A program made the translations under genes and the position numbers. A stretch of 64,000 bases of DNA from Pedobacter sp. Leaf176 (lineage in GTDB: Bacteria > Bacteroidota > Bacteroidia > Sphingobacteriales > Sphingobacteriaceae): the NCBI RefSeq assembly GCF_001424305.1, contig NZ_LMPD01000007.1:1-64000 (forward strand), given 5' to 3'. Positions 45,267 to 52,881 of this stretch are shown here, piece by piece; the first letter of the stretch is position 1; every line of letters begins with the position of its first letter. The notes under the pieces are model-generated. The model saw only the letters and a program-made list of their open reading frames with translations, was not told the origin of the DNA and made no database searches.

Positions 45267-47796
45267 GTATTCATTTTTTATATTTATATTCCTCTTAATA
45301 AATAGTTTATGTGCTGATGCGCAGCAAACTATTGTTACGGGAACCGTTCGAGATGCCGTTACAAAAGAAACGCTGCCTTATGTTTCTGTTTTTTTCAAAG
45401 GAACTACCATCGGAACTCAAACCGATCTTAACGGACAATTCAGGCTCAGTTCAACGGGCACCCCTACAGCACTGAATTTTAATTACGTCGGCTATGTTAC
45501 GATTTCAAAGAACCTGCTTCCCAAGGTATCGCAGCAAATAGATGTGGCAATGGTGCCGGACTCGAAATCGTTGGGTGAGGTGGTTATTGTGGGTGGTAAA
45601 AAAATAAGATACCGCAATAAAGATAATCCGGCGGTGGAACTTATTCGTCAGGTAATTGCTCATAAGGATGAAAACCGGATTTCTACTTTTAATACTGCGG
45701 CTTTTCGTCAGTACGATAAAATGCTTTTCTCAATGAGCAATGTATCTGAAAAGTTTAAGAATAAAAAGATATTCAGGAATTATCAGTTTCTTTTCCAGGA
45801 ACAGGATTCTACGTTAATCGGCGGGAAAAATTTGCTGCCTATTTACATCCAGGAGAAACTTACAGATAAATATTTTGCCAGTGACCCTACCCGGAATAAA
45901 TTTGTAATCATTGGCGAAAAACAGGTTAATTTCGACCAGCAGCTCATCGATAATAATGGAATGAAACTTTATTTTGAGCGAATGTATCAGGATATTGACA
46001 TATACAAAAATAATATTTCGGTCATTAGTAACGAGTTTTTGAGCCCGATAGCAAATGCTGCACCAACCTTTTACAAGTTTTTTATTACAGATACCATAAA
46101 AACTGGAAATCATCAGGTGATTGAGCTTTCTTTTACGCCAAGAAACACCACCGATATGCTTTTCGAAGGAAAATTGTATGTCAGCAATGATGCGCATTAT
46201 GCCGTTACCGGGGTAAGTATGGGCGTGAATAAAAACATCAACCTGAATTTTGTAAGGGCATTAAAAATAGATCTGGATTTTGAACGTGCGGTATCAGGTA
46301 AATACAGTTTAAGCAAGAGTAAACTCATTGCCGATTTTGGCCTGGGGAAAACCAAAGGTATTGGTTTTACAGGTGAGCGTTCTTCAACTTATAAAAATTA
46401 CCAGTATGATGTTAAACTGGCGGATACTATTTTTCAAGGCAAAAGTATCGTCTCCGTTGCAGGGGCTTCGACGAGGGACGAACAATATTGGGAAACGAAT
46501 CGTTTAGATCCTTTATCAAAAGAACAGGCAAAAATCTACCACAACATTGATACGCTTCAAAAAATACCATCTTTTCAAAGAACGATAAAGATTGCGACCC
46601 TGCTATTTGCGGGATACGGCAACCTCGGTCCATACGAAATCGGTCCCATTAATACGTTTTACAGTTTTAACAATGTAGAAGGTTTCCGCTTACGTTTTGG
46701 AGGTAGAACAACGCCTGAGCTGAGCAAACGTTTCTATTTTGAAAACTATGCGGCTTATGGTTTTAAGGATGAAAAGTGGAAATTCTTTCTCTCAGGAACG
46801 TATTCACTGAATAATAAATCCATCTATCAGTTTCCGCAAAATTATGTACGGGCAAGTTTTCAACGGGATACCAAAATTCCGGGACAGGAGCTTCAGTTTG
46901 TTCAGGAAGATAATTTTTTGTTGTCTTTCAAACGCGGTGTAAATGATATGTTGCTTTATAATGATTTCTACAGGCTGGACTATGTACATGAATATGAAAA
47001 TCATTTTTCCTATGCGCTAGGCTTTAAGAAATGGAGCCAGACCCCGGCCGGGGGATTGACTTATCAAACTAATGGTGCACAATTTATTAACCGCTTAACG
47101 ACCAGCGAACTTTCTCTGGCCTTGCGTTATGCGCCAAATGAAAAATTTATCCAGGGCAAGATTTACAGATCACCCATTCCTGATCGTTATCCCATTTTTA
47201 ATTTGCGTTATACCGCCGGAATTAAAGGATTAGTAGGTGGCGAGTACAATTACCACAACCTTACGGGAACGGTTGATAAGCGTTTTTATCTTTCCCAGCT
47301 TGGCTATAGTGATGTTACTTTTGAGGGTAGCTATATCGCGGGCAAAGTTCCGTTTCCGCTATTAGCCATTCACAGGGCGAACCAGACGTTTGCTTACCAG
47401 CTCAATTCCTACAATCTGATGAATTTTTTGGAGTTTGTGAGCGATCATTATGTAAGCATCAATATCGATCATAATTTTAATGGTTTTTTCTTTAACAAGT
47501 TGCCATTAATTAAGAAATTAAAGCTTCGTGAAGTGTTTTCTGTTAAAGCACTTTATGGCGGTTTGAGAGCTGAAAATGATCCAGCTACCGGGGTGGGGAT
47601 TTACCAGCTTCCCAAATTTGATAATGGTTTACAAAGAACGTATTCTTTGGCTAACGATCCGTATATTGAAGGAAGTGTTGGCATTGGAAATATCTTCAAA
47701 TTATTGCGGGTGGATCTGGTTCGGCGCTTTACCTATCTCGATCATCCCGAAGTTTCTAAATGGGGGATAAGGGCCAGGGTTAAATTTGATTTTTAA
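45256..47796 (+). CDS. Outer-membrane carboxypeptidase-regulatory-like / DUF5686 beta-barrel protein
   Basis: 846 residues with a signal peptide (about 1-23, 'SLCADAQQ'). A carboxypeptidase-regulatory-like domain follows (about 27-105: 'VTGTVRDAVTKETLPYVSVF', 'GTQTDLNGQF'). The rest is the DUF5686 region: 'NPAVELIRQVIAHKDENR' (about 125-142), beta-rich stretches, a 16-18 strand barrel-like half and a C-terminal 'RVKFDF' with terminal Phe, the usual outer-membrane insertion signal. There is no TonB plug, so it is not a SusC. The function of DUF5686 is unknown. It is embedded in the sphingolipid operon (11-base overlap upstream, 10 bases to the phosphatidyltransferase), so it is a candidate for lipid delivery to, or anchoring in, the outer membrane. 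Confidence 0.85.
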   Translation: MKIKYSFFIFIFLLINSLCADAQQTIVTGTVRDAVTKETLPYVSVFFKGTTIGTQTDLNGQFRLSSTGTPTALNFNYVGYVTISKNLLPKVSQQIDVAMVPDSKSLGEVVIVGGKKIRYRNKDNPAVELIRQVIAHKDENRISTFNTAAFRQYDKMLFSMSNVSEKFKNKKIFRNYQFLFQEQDSTLIGGKNLLPIYIQEKLTDKYFASDPTRNKFVIIGEKQVNFDQQLIDNNGMKLYFERMYQDIDIYKNNISVISNEFLSPIANAAPTFYKFFITDTIKTGNHQVIELSFTPRNTTDMLFEGKLYVSNDAHYAVTGVSMGVNKNINLNFVRALKIDLDFERAVSGKYSLSKSKLIADFGLGKTKGIGFTGERSSTYKNYQYDVKLADTIFQGKSIVSVAGASTRDEQYWETNRLDPLSKEQAKIYHNIDTLQKIPSFQRTIKIATLLFAGYGNLGPYEIGPINTFYSFNNVEGFRLRFGGRTTPELSKRFYFENYAAYGFKDEKWKFFLSGTYSLNNKSIYQFPQNYVRASFQRDTKIPGQELQFVQEDNFLLSFKRGVNDMLLYNDFYRLDYVHEYENHFSYALGFKKWSQTPAGGLTYQTNGAQFINRLTTSELSLALRYAPNEKFIQGKIYRSPIPDRYPIFNLRYTAGIKGLVGGEYNYHNLTGTVDKRFYLSQLGYSDVTFEGSYIAGKVPFPLLAIHRANQTFAYQLNSYNLMNFLEFVSDHYVSINIDHNFNGFFFNKLPLIKKLKLREVFSVKALYGGLRAENDPATGVGIYQLPKFDNGLQRTYSLANDPYIEGSVGIGNIFKLLRVDLVRRFTYLDHPEVSKWGIRARVKFDF

Positions 47797-47806
47797 ATAA
47801 AAGGTT

Positions 47807-49099
47807 ATGCAGAGCGTAAAATTAAGAGATCGCCTACAATTGGGCATATACAAGGTTATCAACCCTTTTGTTAAGGGGTTGATTAGGATAGGCTTAACAC
47901 CCAATGCGGTAACCAGCATCGGCCTCGTTTTAAATATTGGTGTGGCCGTGATTTTTGTACTTGGGGCTGAAAAGACCAACCGTGGAGACATGTCTTATAT
48001 CGGATGGGGAGGTGCGCTGGTACTTTTTGCGGGATTATTCGATATGCTTGATGGTCAGGTAGCAAGATTGGGAAACATGAGCTCGAAGTTTGGCGCTTTG
48101 TACGATTCTGTTCTGGATCGTTACAGCGAAATGATTATGTTTCTCGGCATTTGCTATTACCTGGTTGCACACCATTATTTTTTGAGTTCACTTTTTGCAT
48201 TTGTCGCTTTAATTGGTTCTATGATGGTGAGTTACACCCGTGCCCGTGCAGAGGGTTTGGGGGTAGAATGCAAGGGCGGATTAATGCAACGCCCGGAAAG
48301 GGTGGTAACCATCGGTGTTTTTGCTATTGCTTGTGGTATTGCCGGGCATTTTATTGGGGGTGACTATAAAGTCTATCTGCCTGGCATTTCTTTCCATATA
48401 TTCGAAACGATGTCGATTTTTACACTGCCAATTACTTTAATGGCTGTGCTAACCAATATTACTGCAATAAAAAGGTTGCAAGAGGCTAAGAAAGGATTAG
48501 AGGCTCAGGAAAGAAGGCAAAAAAGCGATAAGGACCAGGCCGCTCTGCTTACAGGAGTTTTAGTTTTATTAGGTTTGGGTTTTGCATCACCTTCAATCGT
48601 TATGGCTCAAGGTGCCGACCCATCACCAATCGTTTTTCCCTCCCCTCAGGGAATTTCCAATCAGCTTTTCTACCTGCAGCGTGATCCAAATGCCAACACC
48701 ATCATTTGCCAGTTAAATATAGATAAACATGGAGCGGTCGTTAAAGATAAGCCTGTAAATGTTTTCTGGATGCGTTATGGAGACAAGGGCGAAAAGAAGG
48801 AACTCAGTTACATTCAGCGGAAATTTGCTTATGGGATAGTCAGTAAGGATTTAGGTAACGGTCAGTTCGAACTCCGGTTCACGTCGCACAAGAACCTGCC
48901 GATGTACCTCAGCAAATCTGCGCTTGATAAAAAATACCATGTTTACGCCACCATCAACAATAAAAAAATGGAACTGGAAAGAATATTTTTAAGAATTGAT
49001 GGAGGTTCTTTTTGGTTCCCAAATGTGAAATATGTCGAAATCAAAGGCCGAGATGCCGCAGTTCCATCAAAGCAAATCACAGAAAGAATTAAAGTTTAA
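47807..49099 (+). CDS. CDP-alcohol phosphatidyltransferase fused to a C-terminal DUF4833 domain; probable phosphatidylinositol-phosphate synthase
   Basis: 430 residues. Residues 1-230 are a membrane CDP-alcohol phosphatidyltransferase with the full active-site motif D79-x2-D82-G83-x2-A86-R87-x8-G96-x3-D100-x3-D104. Family knowledge: the aspartates bind two metal ions and CDP-diacylglycerol. With inositol phosphate synthase in the operon the likely acceptor is inositol phosphate. A further hydrophobic stretch (about 236-258, 'LLTGVLVLLGLGFASP', then 'VMAQG') looks like a former signal peptide turned internal helix. The remaining ~165 residues (about 265-430: 'LFYLQRDPNANTIICQLN', 'VFWMRYGDKGEKKELSYIQR') resemble DUF4833, normally a separate secreted protein. 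It would lie on the periplasmic side. DUF4833 has no known function. Confidence 0.86.
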   Translation: MQSVKLRDRLQLGIYKVINPFVKGLIRIGLTPNAVTSIGLVLNIGVAVIFVLGAEKTNRGDMSYIGWGGALVLFAGLFDMLDGQVARLGNMSSKFGALYDSVLDRYSEMIMFLGICYYLVAHHYFLSSLFAFVALIGSMMVSYTRARAEGLGVECKGGLMQRPERVVTIGVFAIACGIAGHFIGGDYKVYLPGISFHIFETMSIFTLPITLMAVLTNITAIKRLQEAKKGLEAQERRQKSDKDQAALLTGVLVLLGLGFASPSIVMAQGADPSPIVFPSPQGISNQLFYLQRDPNANTIICQLNIDKHGAVVKDKPVNVFWMRYGDKGEKKELSYIQRKFAYGIVSKDLGNGQFELRFTSHKNLPMYLSKSALDKKYHVYATINNKKMELERIFLRIDGGSFWFPNVKYVEIKGRDAAVPSKQITERIKV

Positions 49100-49104
49100 A
49101 TAGC

Positions 49105-49725
49105 ATGAAAAAGAATTTCGTTTCAAATTCCACTGAATCCATCAGGATGTTTAAAAGCGATTTTATGGAAAGCCTGTCGAAGGTGCGCTATTATGTTCCC
49201 TTAATCGTTTATATCCCGGTCATTGCAATTCTGATTTACAAGGCCCTTTGGCTGGAGCAAATGCCATTCTTCCATTTTATCGCTTGGTTTTTATTAGGAC
49301 TAGGCATCTGGACAATCACTGAATATGTTTTGCATAGATATGTTTTTCATTTTGAACCTAAAGCGGCATGGGGACAAAAAATTCACTTCATTTTTCACGG
49401 TGTTCATCATGATTATCCAAATGATTCAAAACGTTTAGTAATGCCGCCTTCCGCCAGTATTCCCATGGCATTGGGCTTTTATTTTCTATTTCAATGGTTA
49501 CTTCCTGAAAATTGCAATTATTCTTTTTTTACAGGATTTATGATCGGTTATTTATTTTATGATATGGTTCATTACGCCCTTCATCATGCTAATTTTAAAA
49601 GCGGCTTTTGGAAAAAGTTAAAACACCACCACATGTTGCACCATTATTCCGATGCCACAAAGGGTTATGGCGTAAGCTGGACTTTCTGGGATCATATTTT
49701 CAGATCAAATTTTGAGAAGAAATAG
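49105..49725 (+). CDS. Fatty acid / sterol hydroxylase-family membrane di-iron enzyme
   Basis: 206 residues, short form typical of the FA2H/Scs7 type without cytochrome b5. The di-iron His clusters are all present: 'HRYVFH' (about 71-76), 'HGVHHDYPND', 'HYALHH' and 'HHHMLHH', between four membrane helices. Family members hydroxylate lipid acyl chains; FA2H makes the 2-hydroxy fatty acid of ceramides. In this operon the obvious substrate is the N-acyl chain of dihydroceramide, and 2-hydroxy ceramides are known from Sphingobacterium relatives. It needs O2 and an electron donor not encoded here. It lies 5 bases after the phosphatidyltransferase and its stop abuts the next start. Confidence 0.88.
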   Translation: MKKNFVSNSTESIRMFKSDFMESLSKVRYYVPLIVYIPVIAILIYKALWLEQMPFFHFIAWFLLGLGIWTITEYVLHRYVFHFEPKAAWGQKIHFIFHGVHHDYPNDSKRLVMPPSASIPMALGFYFLFQWLLPENCNYSFFTGFMIGYLFYDMVHYALHHANFKSGFWKKLKHHHMLHHYSDATKGYGVSWTFWDHIFRSNFEKK

Positions 49726-49726
49726 G

Positions 49727-50674
49727 ATGGGAGATCAGTTTTTTAACAGAAATCTTTACCGTTTGAACGATATTTATACCACCTCATTCCTTTCGGCTGC
49801 TTATTTATTGCTCTCGTATTTTCTAGTCGGTTTTAAAAGCGATCAACTCCTATTGGTTTTGATCTTCAACCTGATGTTTTACCTTTCAGATGGCACGAGG
49901 AGGTTTATTGTCGGTTTTTCCATTTTCATCATTTATTGGATTTTATTCGATTACATGAAGGCTTTTCCAAATTACCTTTACAATCGAGTGCATATTGAGG
50001 ATTTGTACGATGCGGAAAAAAAGATTTTTGGAATAAATTTCCATGGCCTGGTAATTACGCCTAATGAGTTTTGGAGCGGAAATCATAACAGTTTTCTGGA
50101 CGTTCTTACCGGAGCATTTTATCTGATGTGGGTTCCTGTTCCGCTGGCATTCGCCATCTATCTTTTTTTTAAGAATAAGCACGAGTTTTTGTTGTTCTCT
50201 TTGGTATTTGTCTGGGTCAATTTACTTGGATTTGTACTTTATTATCTTTATCCGGCTGCGCCACCATGGTATGTACAAGAACATGGTTTCAAATTTATAG
50301 CCCATACCCCGGGTAATACTGGTGGACTAGCCAGGTTTGATACTTATTTTGATATTGCGCTCTTTAAAGGAATTTACAGTAAAGGCTCAAATGTTTTTGC
50401 AGCAATGCCGTCATTGCATTCTGCATATCCGGTAATCGTACTCTATTTCGGTTTGAAAAACAAACTTGGAATGATTAACCTGTTCTTTCTGATTGTAATG
50501 CTCGGTATATGGTTTTCTGCCATTTACTCTTCTCACCATTACGCATTGGATGTACTGGCAGGAATAGGTTGCGCAGGAGTAGGAATAGTCACTTTTACTA
50601 TCGCTTCCCGTAAAACGCGATTAGGCGCTATGGTTAGACGATTTGAAAATCGAATTGCAGAAAAAGCGGTTTAA
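49727..50674 (+). CDS. PAP2/Aur1-family membrane protein, probable inositol phosphorylceramide synthase
   Basis: 315 residues from the ATG at 49727 (MGDQFFNRNLY), one base after the preceding stop; a TTG 15 bases upstream is less likely. About six to eight membrane helices. Phosphatase-superfamily motifs of the Aur1/inositolphosphotransferase type are visible: 'YPAAPPWYVQEHG' after a helix, 'AAMPSLHSAYPVIV' (catalytic His) and 'YSSHHYALDVLAGIG' (second His and Asp). The fungal enzyme moves phosphoinositol from phosphatidylinositol to ceramide. In Bacteroides a homologue in the inositol-lipid cluster makes phosphoinositol dihydroceramide, as I recall. It is the last gene of the operon, fitting the final step. 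A plain lipid phosphatase is the alternative. Confidence 0.85.
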   Translation: MGDQFFNRNLYRLNDIYTTSFLSAAYLLLSYFLVGFKSDQLLLVLIFNLMFYLSDGTRRFIVGFSIFIIYWILFDYMKAFPNYLYNRVHIEDLYDAEKKIFGINFHGLVITPNEFWSGNHNSFLDVLTGAFYLMWVPVPLAFAIYLFFKNKHEFLLFSLVFVWVNLLGFVLYYLYPAAPPWYVQEHGFKFIAHTPGNTGGLARFDTYFDIALFKGIYSKGSNVFAAMPSLHSAYPVIVLYFGLKNKLGMINLFFLIVMLGIWFSAIYSSHHYALDVLAGIGCAGVGIVTFTIASRKTRLGAMVRRFENRIAEKAV

Positions 50675-51018
50675 ATGTACAGGAGCATCTCTATCCTAAA
50701 TTCGGTGTAAAAATCGAGTTTGAGGCAATGTTATGTTTTGCCATCATTCGAATTTAGATTCTGTCAGAAAATTAGTTGTTTTCGTAGAGCAAATCTGCGG
50801 GAATTCGACGTTGTTTTGCATCGGAAGATATAATAAATTTCAAAAAATCTTTGGGAATAAGTTAAAGAACAATAAGTCTATAATGTATGATATCATTCAA
50901 TCATTTGAAATAATCAGACATGGTTATTCCTGTGTTTATCCGGGTCTTTATAAGCGAAGGATAATCACAATTGGAAAATATTATTCTTATAATTGGCAAA
51001 TAAATCGGAAATGTTCCC
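50675..51018. other. Spacer after the sphingolipid operon
   Basis: About 345 A/T-rich bases. A 99-codon frame crosses it (50733-51032) but has no recognisable family features, and I do not call it. No clear terminator hairpin was found for the operon. Confidence 0.4.
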
Positions 51019-51107
51019 ATGATAACAGGTAGTATACCCACCCATCTTTAAAGGATATCACCGACCGGATCATAAGCGTCAATAGGTTTATCGGGAGTAA
51101 TCCAGAT
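51019..51107 (+). pseudogene. Displaced 5' end of the AraC gene (frameshifted codons)
   Basis: Codons 51019-51045 (MITGSIPTH) and the out-of-phase codons 51045-51107 (SLKDITDRIISVNRFIGSNP, then Asp) join to a normal AraC N terminus if one base is inserted near 51045. The downstream phase has an in-frame TAG (51030-51032) and no start codon before 51108. Confidence 0.6.
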
Positions 51108-51881
51108 ATGGTGCCTTATACAAAACCCGCACATCGTCGAGACGATCATTATCTTTTCATCTTTCAAAAGAAGGGAAACAGTAAAATTGTTGTGGATTTT
51201 AGCGAAATTGGGTTAAGCGAATGTTCGATCTTATCAATATTACCCGGCCAGATTCATTACGGTGTAGCTGCCTGTGGTGATACAGAAGCCTGGCTAATTA
51301 CCATAGATGTTAATTTTGTTGATGAACATTACAGAAAGATTTTCGATTACCATTATTTTCAGTCTAAGGCTATAGTTTTGCAGGATTTAGAAAGCAATTC
51401 ACTAAATCAATGTCTTGAATTAATTGCCAATGTGGATCAAAACCATGATGAACTGAGGTTTATGCCACAGGTTATGCATGCATTGATCGGGGCATGTGTT
51501 GGGATATTCGCGTCTGCTTATCAGCAAATAGAAATGGAAGAAGAGACAACACTGCGCACCCAGGTTTTAACCCGGGAGTTCAAACGTTTGCTGCTATTAA
51601 ATTTTAAAACCTTTAAAGGGCCCTCAGATTACGCCGGGTCCTTGAATATAAGTCCCGCTTACTTAAATGAGGCCGTAAAATTAACGACCGGATTTACTGT
51701 TGGCTTCTGGATTCAGCAGGTGATAATAATGGAAGCGAAGCGCCTGCTTTATGCTACCGACAATACCGTTAAACAAATAGCTTATTTGCTAGGCTTTAAC
51801 GATCATGCTTACTTTACCCGGTATTTCTCCAATGCCCAGGGCCAGTCTCCCTCTAGTTTTAGGGCGGAGTACCGTAAATAA
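51108..51881 (+). CDS. AraC-family transcriptional regulator, N terminus disrupted by a frameshift
   Basis: 257 residues from the ATG at 51108. The C-terminal helix-turn-helix pair is intact ('SDYAGSLNISPAYLNEAVKL' and 'TVKQIAYLLGFNDHAYFTRY', ending 'GQSPSSFRAEYRK'). The N-terminal cupin begins directly at 'VPYTKPAHRRDDHYLFIF', about 30 residues shorter than relatives. The missing part is still present upstream: an ATG at 51019 opens 'MITGSIPTH' in another frame, and from about 51045 the downstream frame reads 'SLKDITDRIISVNRFIGSNP' and runs into Met at 51108. One missing base near 51045 explains the break. It may be a real mutation with restart at 51108 or a sequencing error. An SDR gene follows after 71 bases and may be its target. 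Confidence 0.82.
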   Translation: MVPYTKPAHRRDDHYLFIFQKKGNSKIVVDFSEIGLSECSILSILPGQIHYGVAACGDTEAWLITIDVNFVDEHYRKIFDYHYFQSKAIVLQDLESNSLNQCLELIANVDQNHDELRFMPQVMHALIGACVGIFASAYQQIEMEEETTLRTQVLTREFKRLLLLNFKTFKGPSDYAGSLNISPAYLNEAVKLTTGFTVGFWIQQVIIMEAKRLLYATDNTVKQIAYLLGFNDHAYFTRYFSNAQGQSPSSFRAEYRK

Positions 51882-51952
51882 TCCAATAGTTACCTTGTTT
51901 ATTCCATTTCCTTCTATATCCGTCCACTCTAACTTTGTTCAAAAAATTAGAA

Positions 51953-52822
51953 ATGGGATATCATATTGTTTTTATTATTGGATTCACGTCTTGCATTTAT
52001 CTGCTGTTAATTTTAATTTATGCCCTTTACCCTTATCTACGCCATTCGGATTTAAAAAAATACATTAACGACGACTCTTTCGCTATGGTAACTGGTTCAA
52101 CCGATGACATTGGTAAAGCCGTAGCCCTTGAGCTTGCGAAACGTGGGGCTAATATTATTTTACATGGACGGAACGAAGATAAACTGCACTCGGTTGCATT
52201 AGAAATAAAGGAACAGTTTCCGGCTTGTAGAGTAGTTTGTATAAACCATGACGGCACTGCAGTTAGCGATATTGACACGGCAATGGTAAGCCATTTAAAT
52301 ATTAGTATTCTGGTAAACAGTGTAGGCGTTGGCCCAATAAGTCCGCTCGCTGAATTTACGGATGATAAGGTATTTAAAACGATAAGGCTAAATGCGATGT
52401 TTCCCTCGCAACTCACAAGAAAACTTTTGCCTCAGCTAAATCGTCAACCTTCAGTTATATTAAACGTTTCTTCCTATGCTGCAATTTATCCGCCGCCTTA
52501 TTTAGCGGTTTATGCAGGTACTAAAGCTTATAACAATGCATTTTCAATCTCACTTTCACGTGAACTCGAAAACATTGAGGTGATTTCGCTAATTACCGGA
52601 AGTGTAAATACGGGTTCTAATACCAAACAAATAACATTTATGCGCCCAAGTGCCGCTGTGTATGCCAAGTATATGCTGTCAGTTGTCGGATGCGGTAGAA
52701 AAAGCATAATGCCTTACTGGCCACATGCCATACAGCAGTTTCTTATATCCCTTTTCCCCGAAAAAATAGTCGATTTTCTTACCAAAAAAGCTTTAAAAAA
52801 AGAATTAAAACCATCCGCATAA
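51953..52822 (+). CDS. SDR-family oxidoreductase with N-terminal membrane anchor
   Basis: 289 residues from the ATG at 51953 (MGYHIVFIIG); an in-frame TTG at 51935 is less likely. One hydrophobic helix (about 5-28) precedes the SDR domain, the layout of membrane-anchored 3-ketoacyl reductases (HSD17B12/KAR group). The cofactor loop is 'MVTGSTDDIGKAVALELAKR', where the usual third Gly position is Asp. 'ILVNSVGVGP' replaces the common NNAG, and the active-site Ser and Tyr/Lys are in 'VSSYAAIYPPP' and 'VYAGTKAYNN'. The C terminus is basic. It would reduce a lipid-like ketone at the membrane, but the substrate is unknown. It follows the AraC gene by 71 bases on the same strand. Confidence 0.85.
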   Translation: MGYHIVFIIGFTSCIYLLLILIYALYPYLRHSDLKKYINDDSFAMVTGSTDDIGKAVALELAKRGANIILHGRNEDKLHSVALEIKEQFPACRVVCINHDGTAVSDIDTAMVSHLNISILVNSVGVGPISPLAEFTDDKVFKTIRLNAMFPSQLTRKLLPQLNRQPSVILNVSSYAAIYPPPYLAVYAGTKAYNNAFSISLSRELENIEVISLITGSVNTGSNTKQITFMRPSAAVYAKYMLSVVGCGRKSIMPYWPHAIQQFLISLFPEKIVDFLTKKALKKELKPSA

Positions 52823-52881
52823 ATTCCATAAATCTCCTGGCCAATCGGGCCTCAAACAAAATAGGTTTAACAATAAACACG

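Noticed and set aside
50733..51032. 99-codon open frame after the sphingolipid operon
   Set aside because: No domain, signal or family pattern, unusual Cys/Tyr-rich composition, and it runs over the start of the frameshifted AraC gene. Judged a chance frame.
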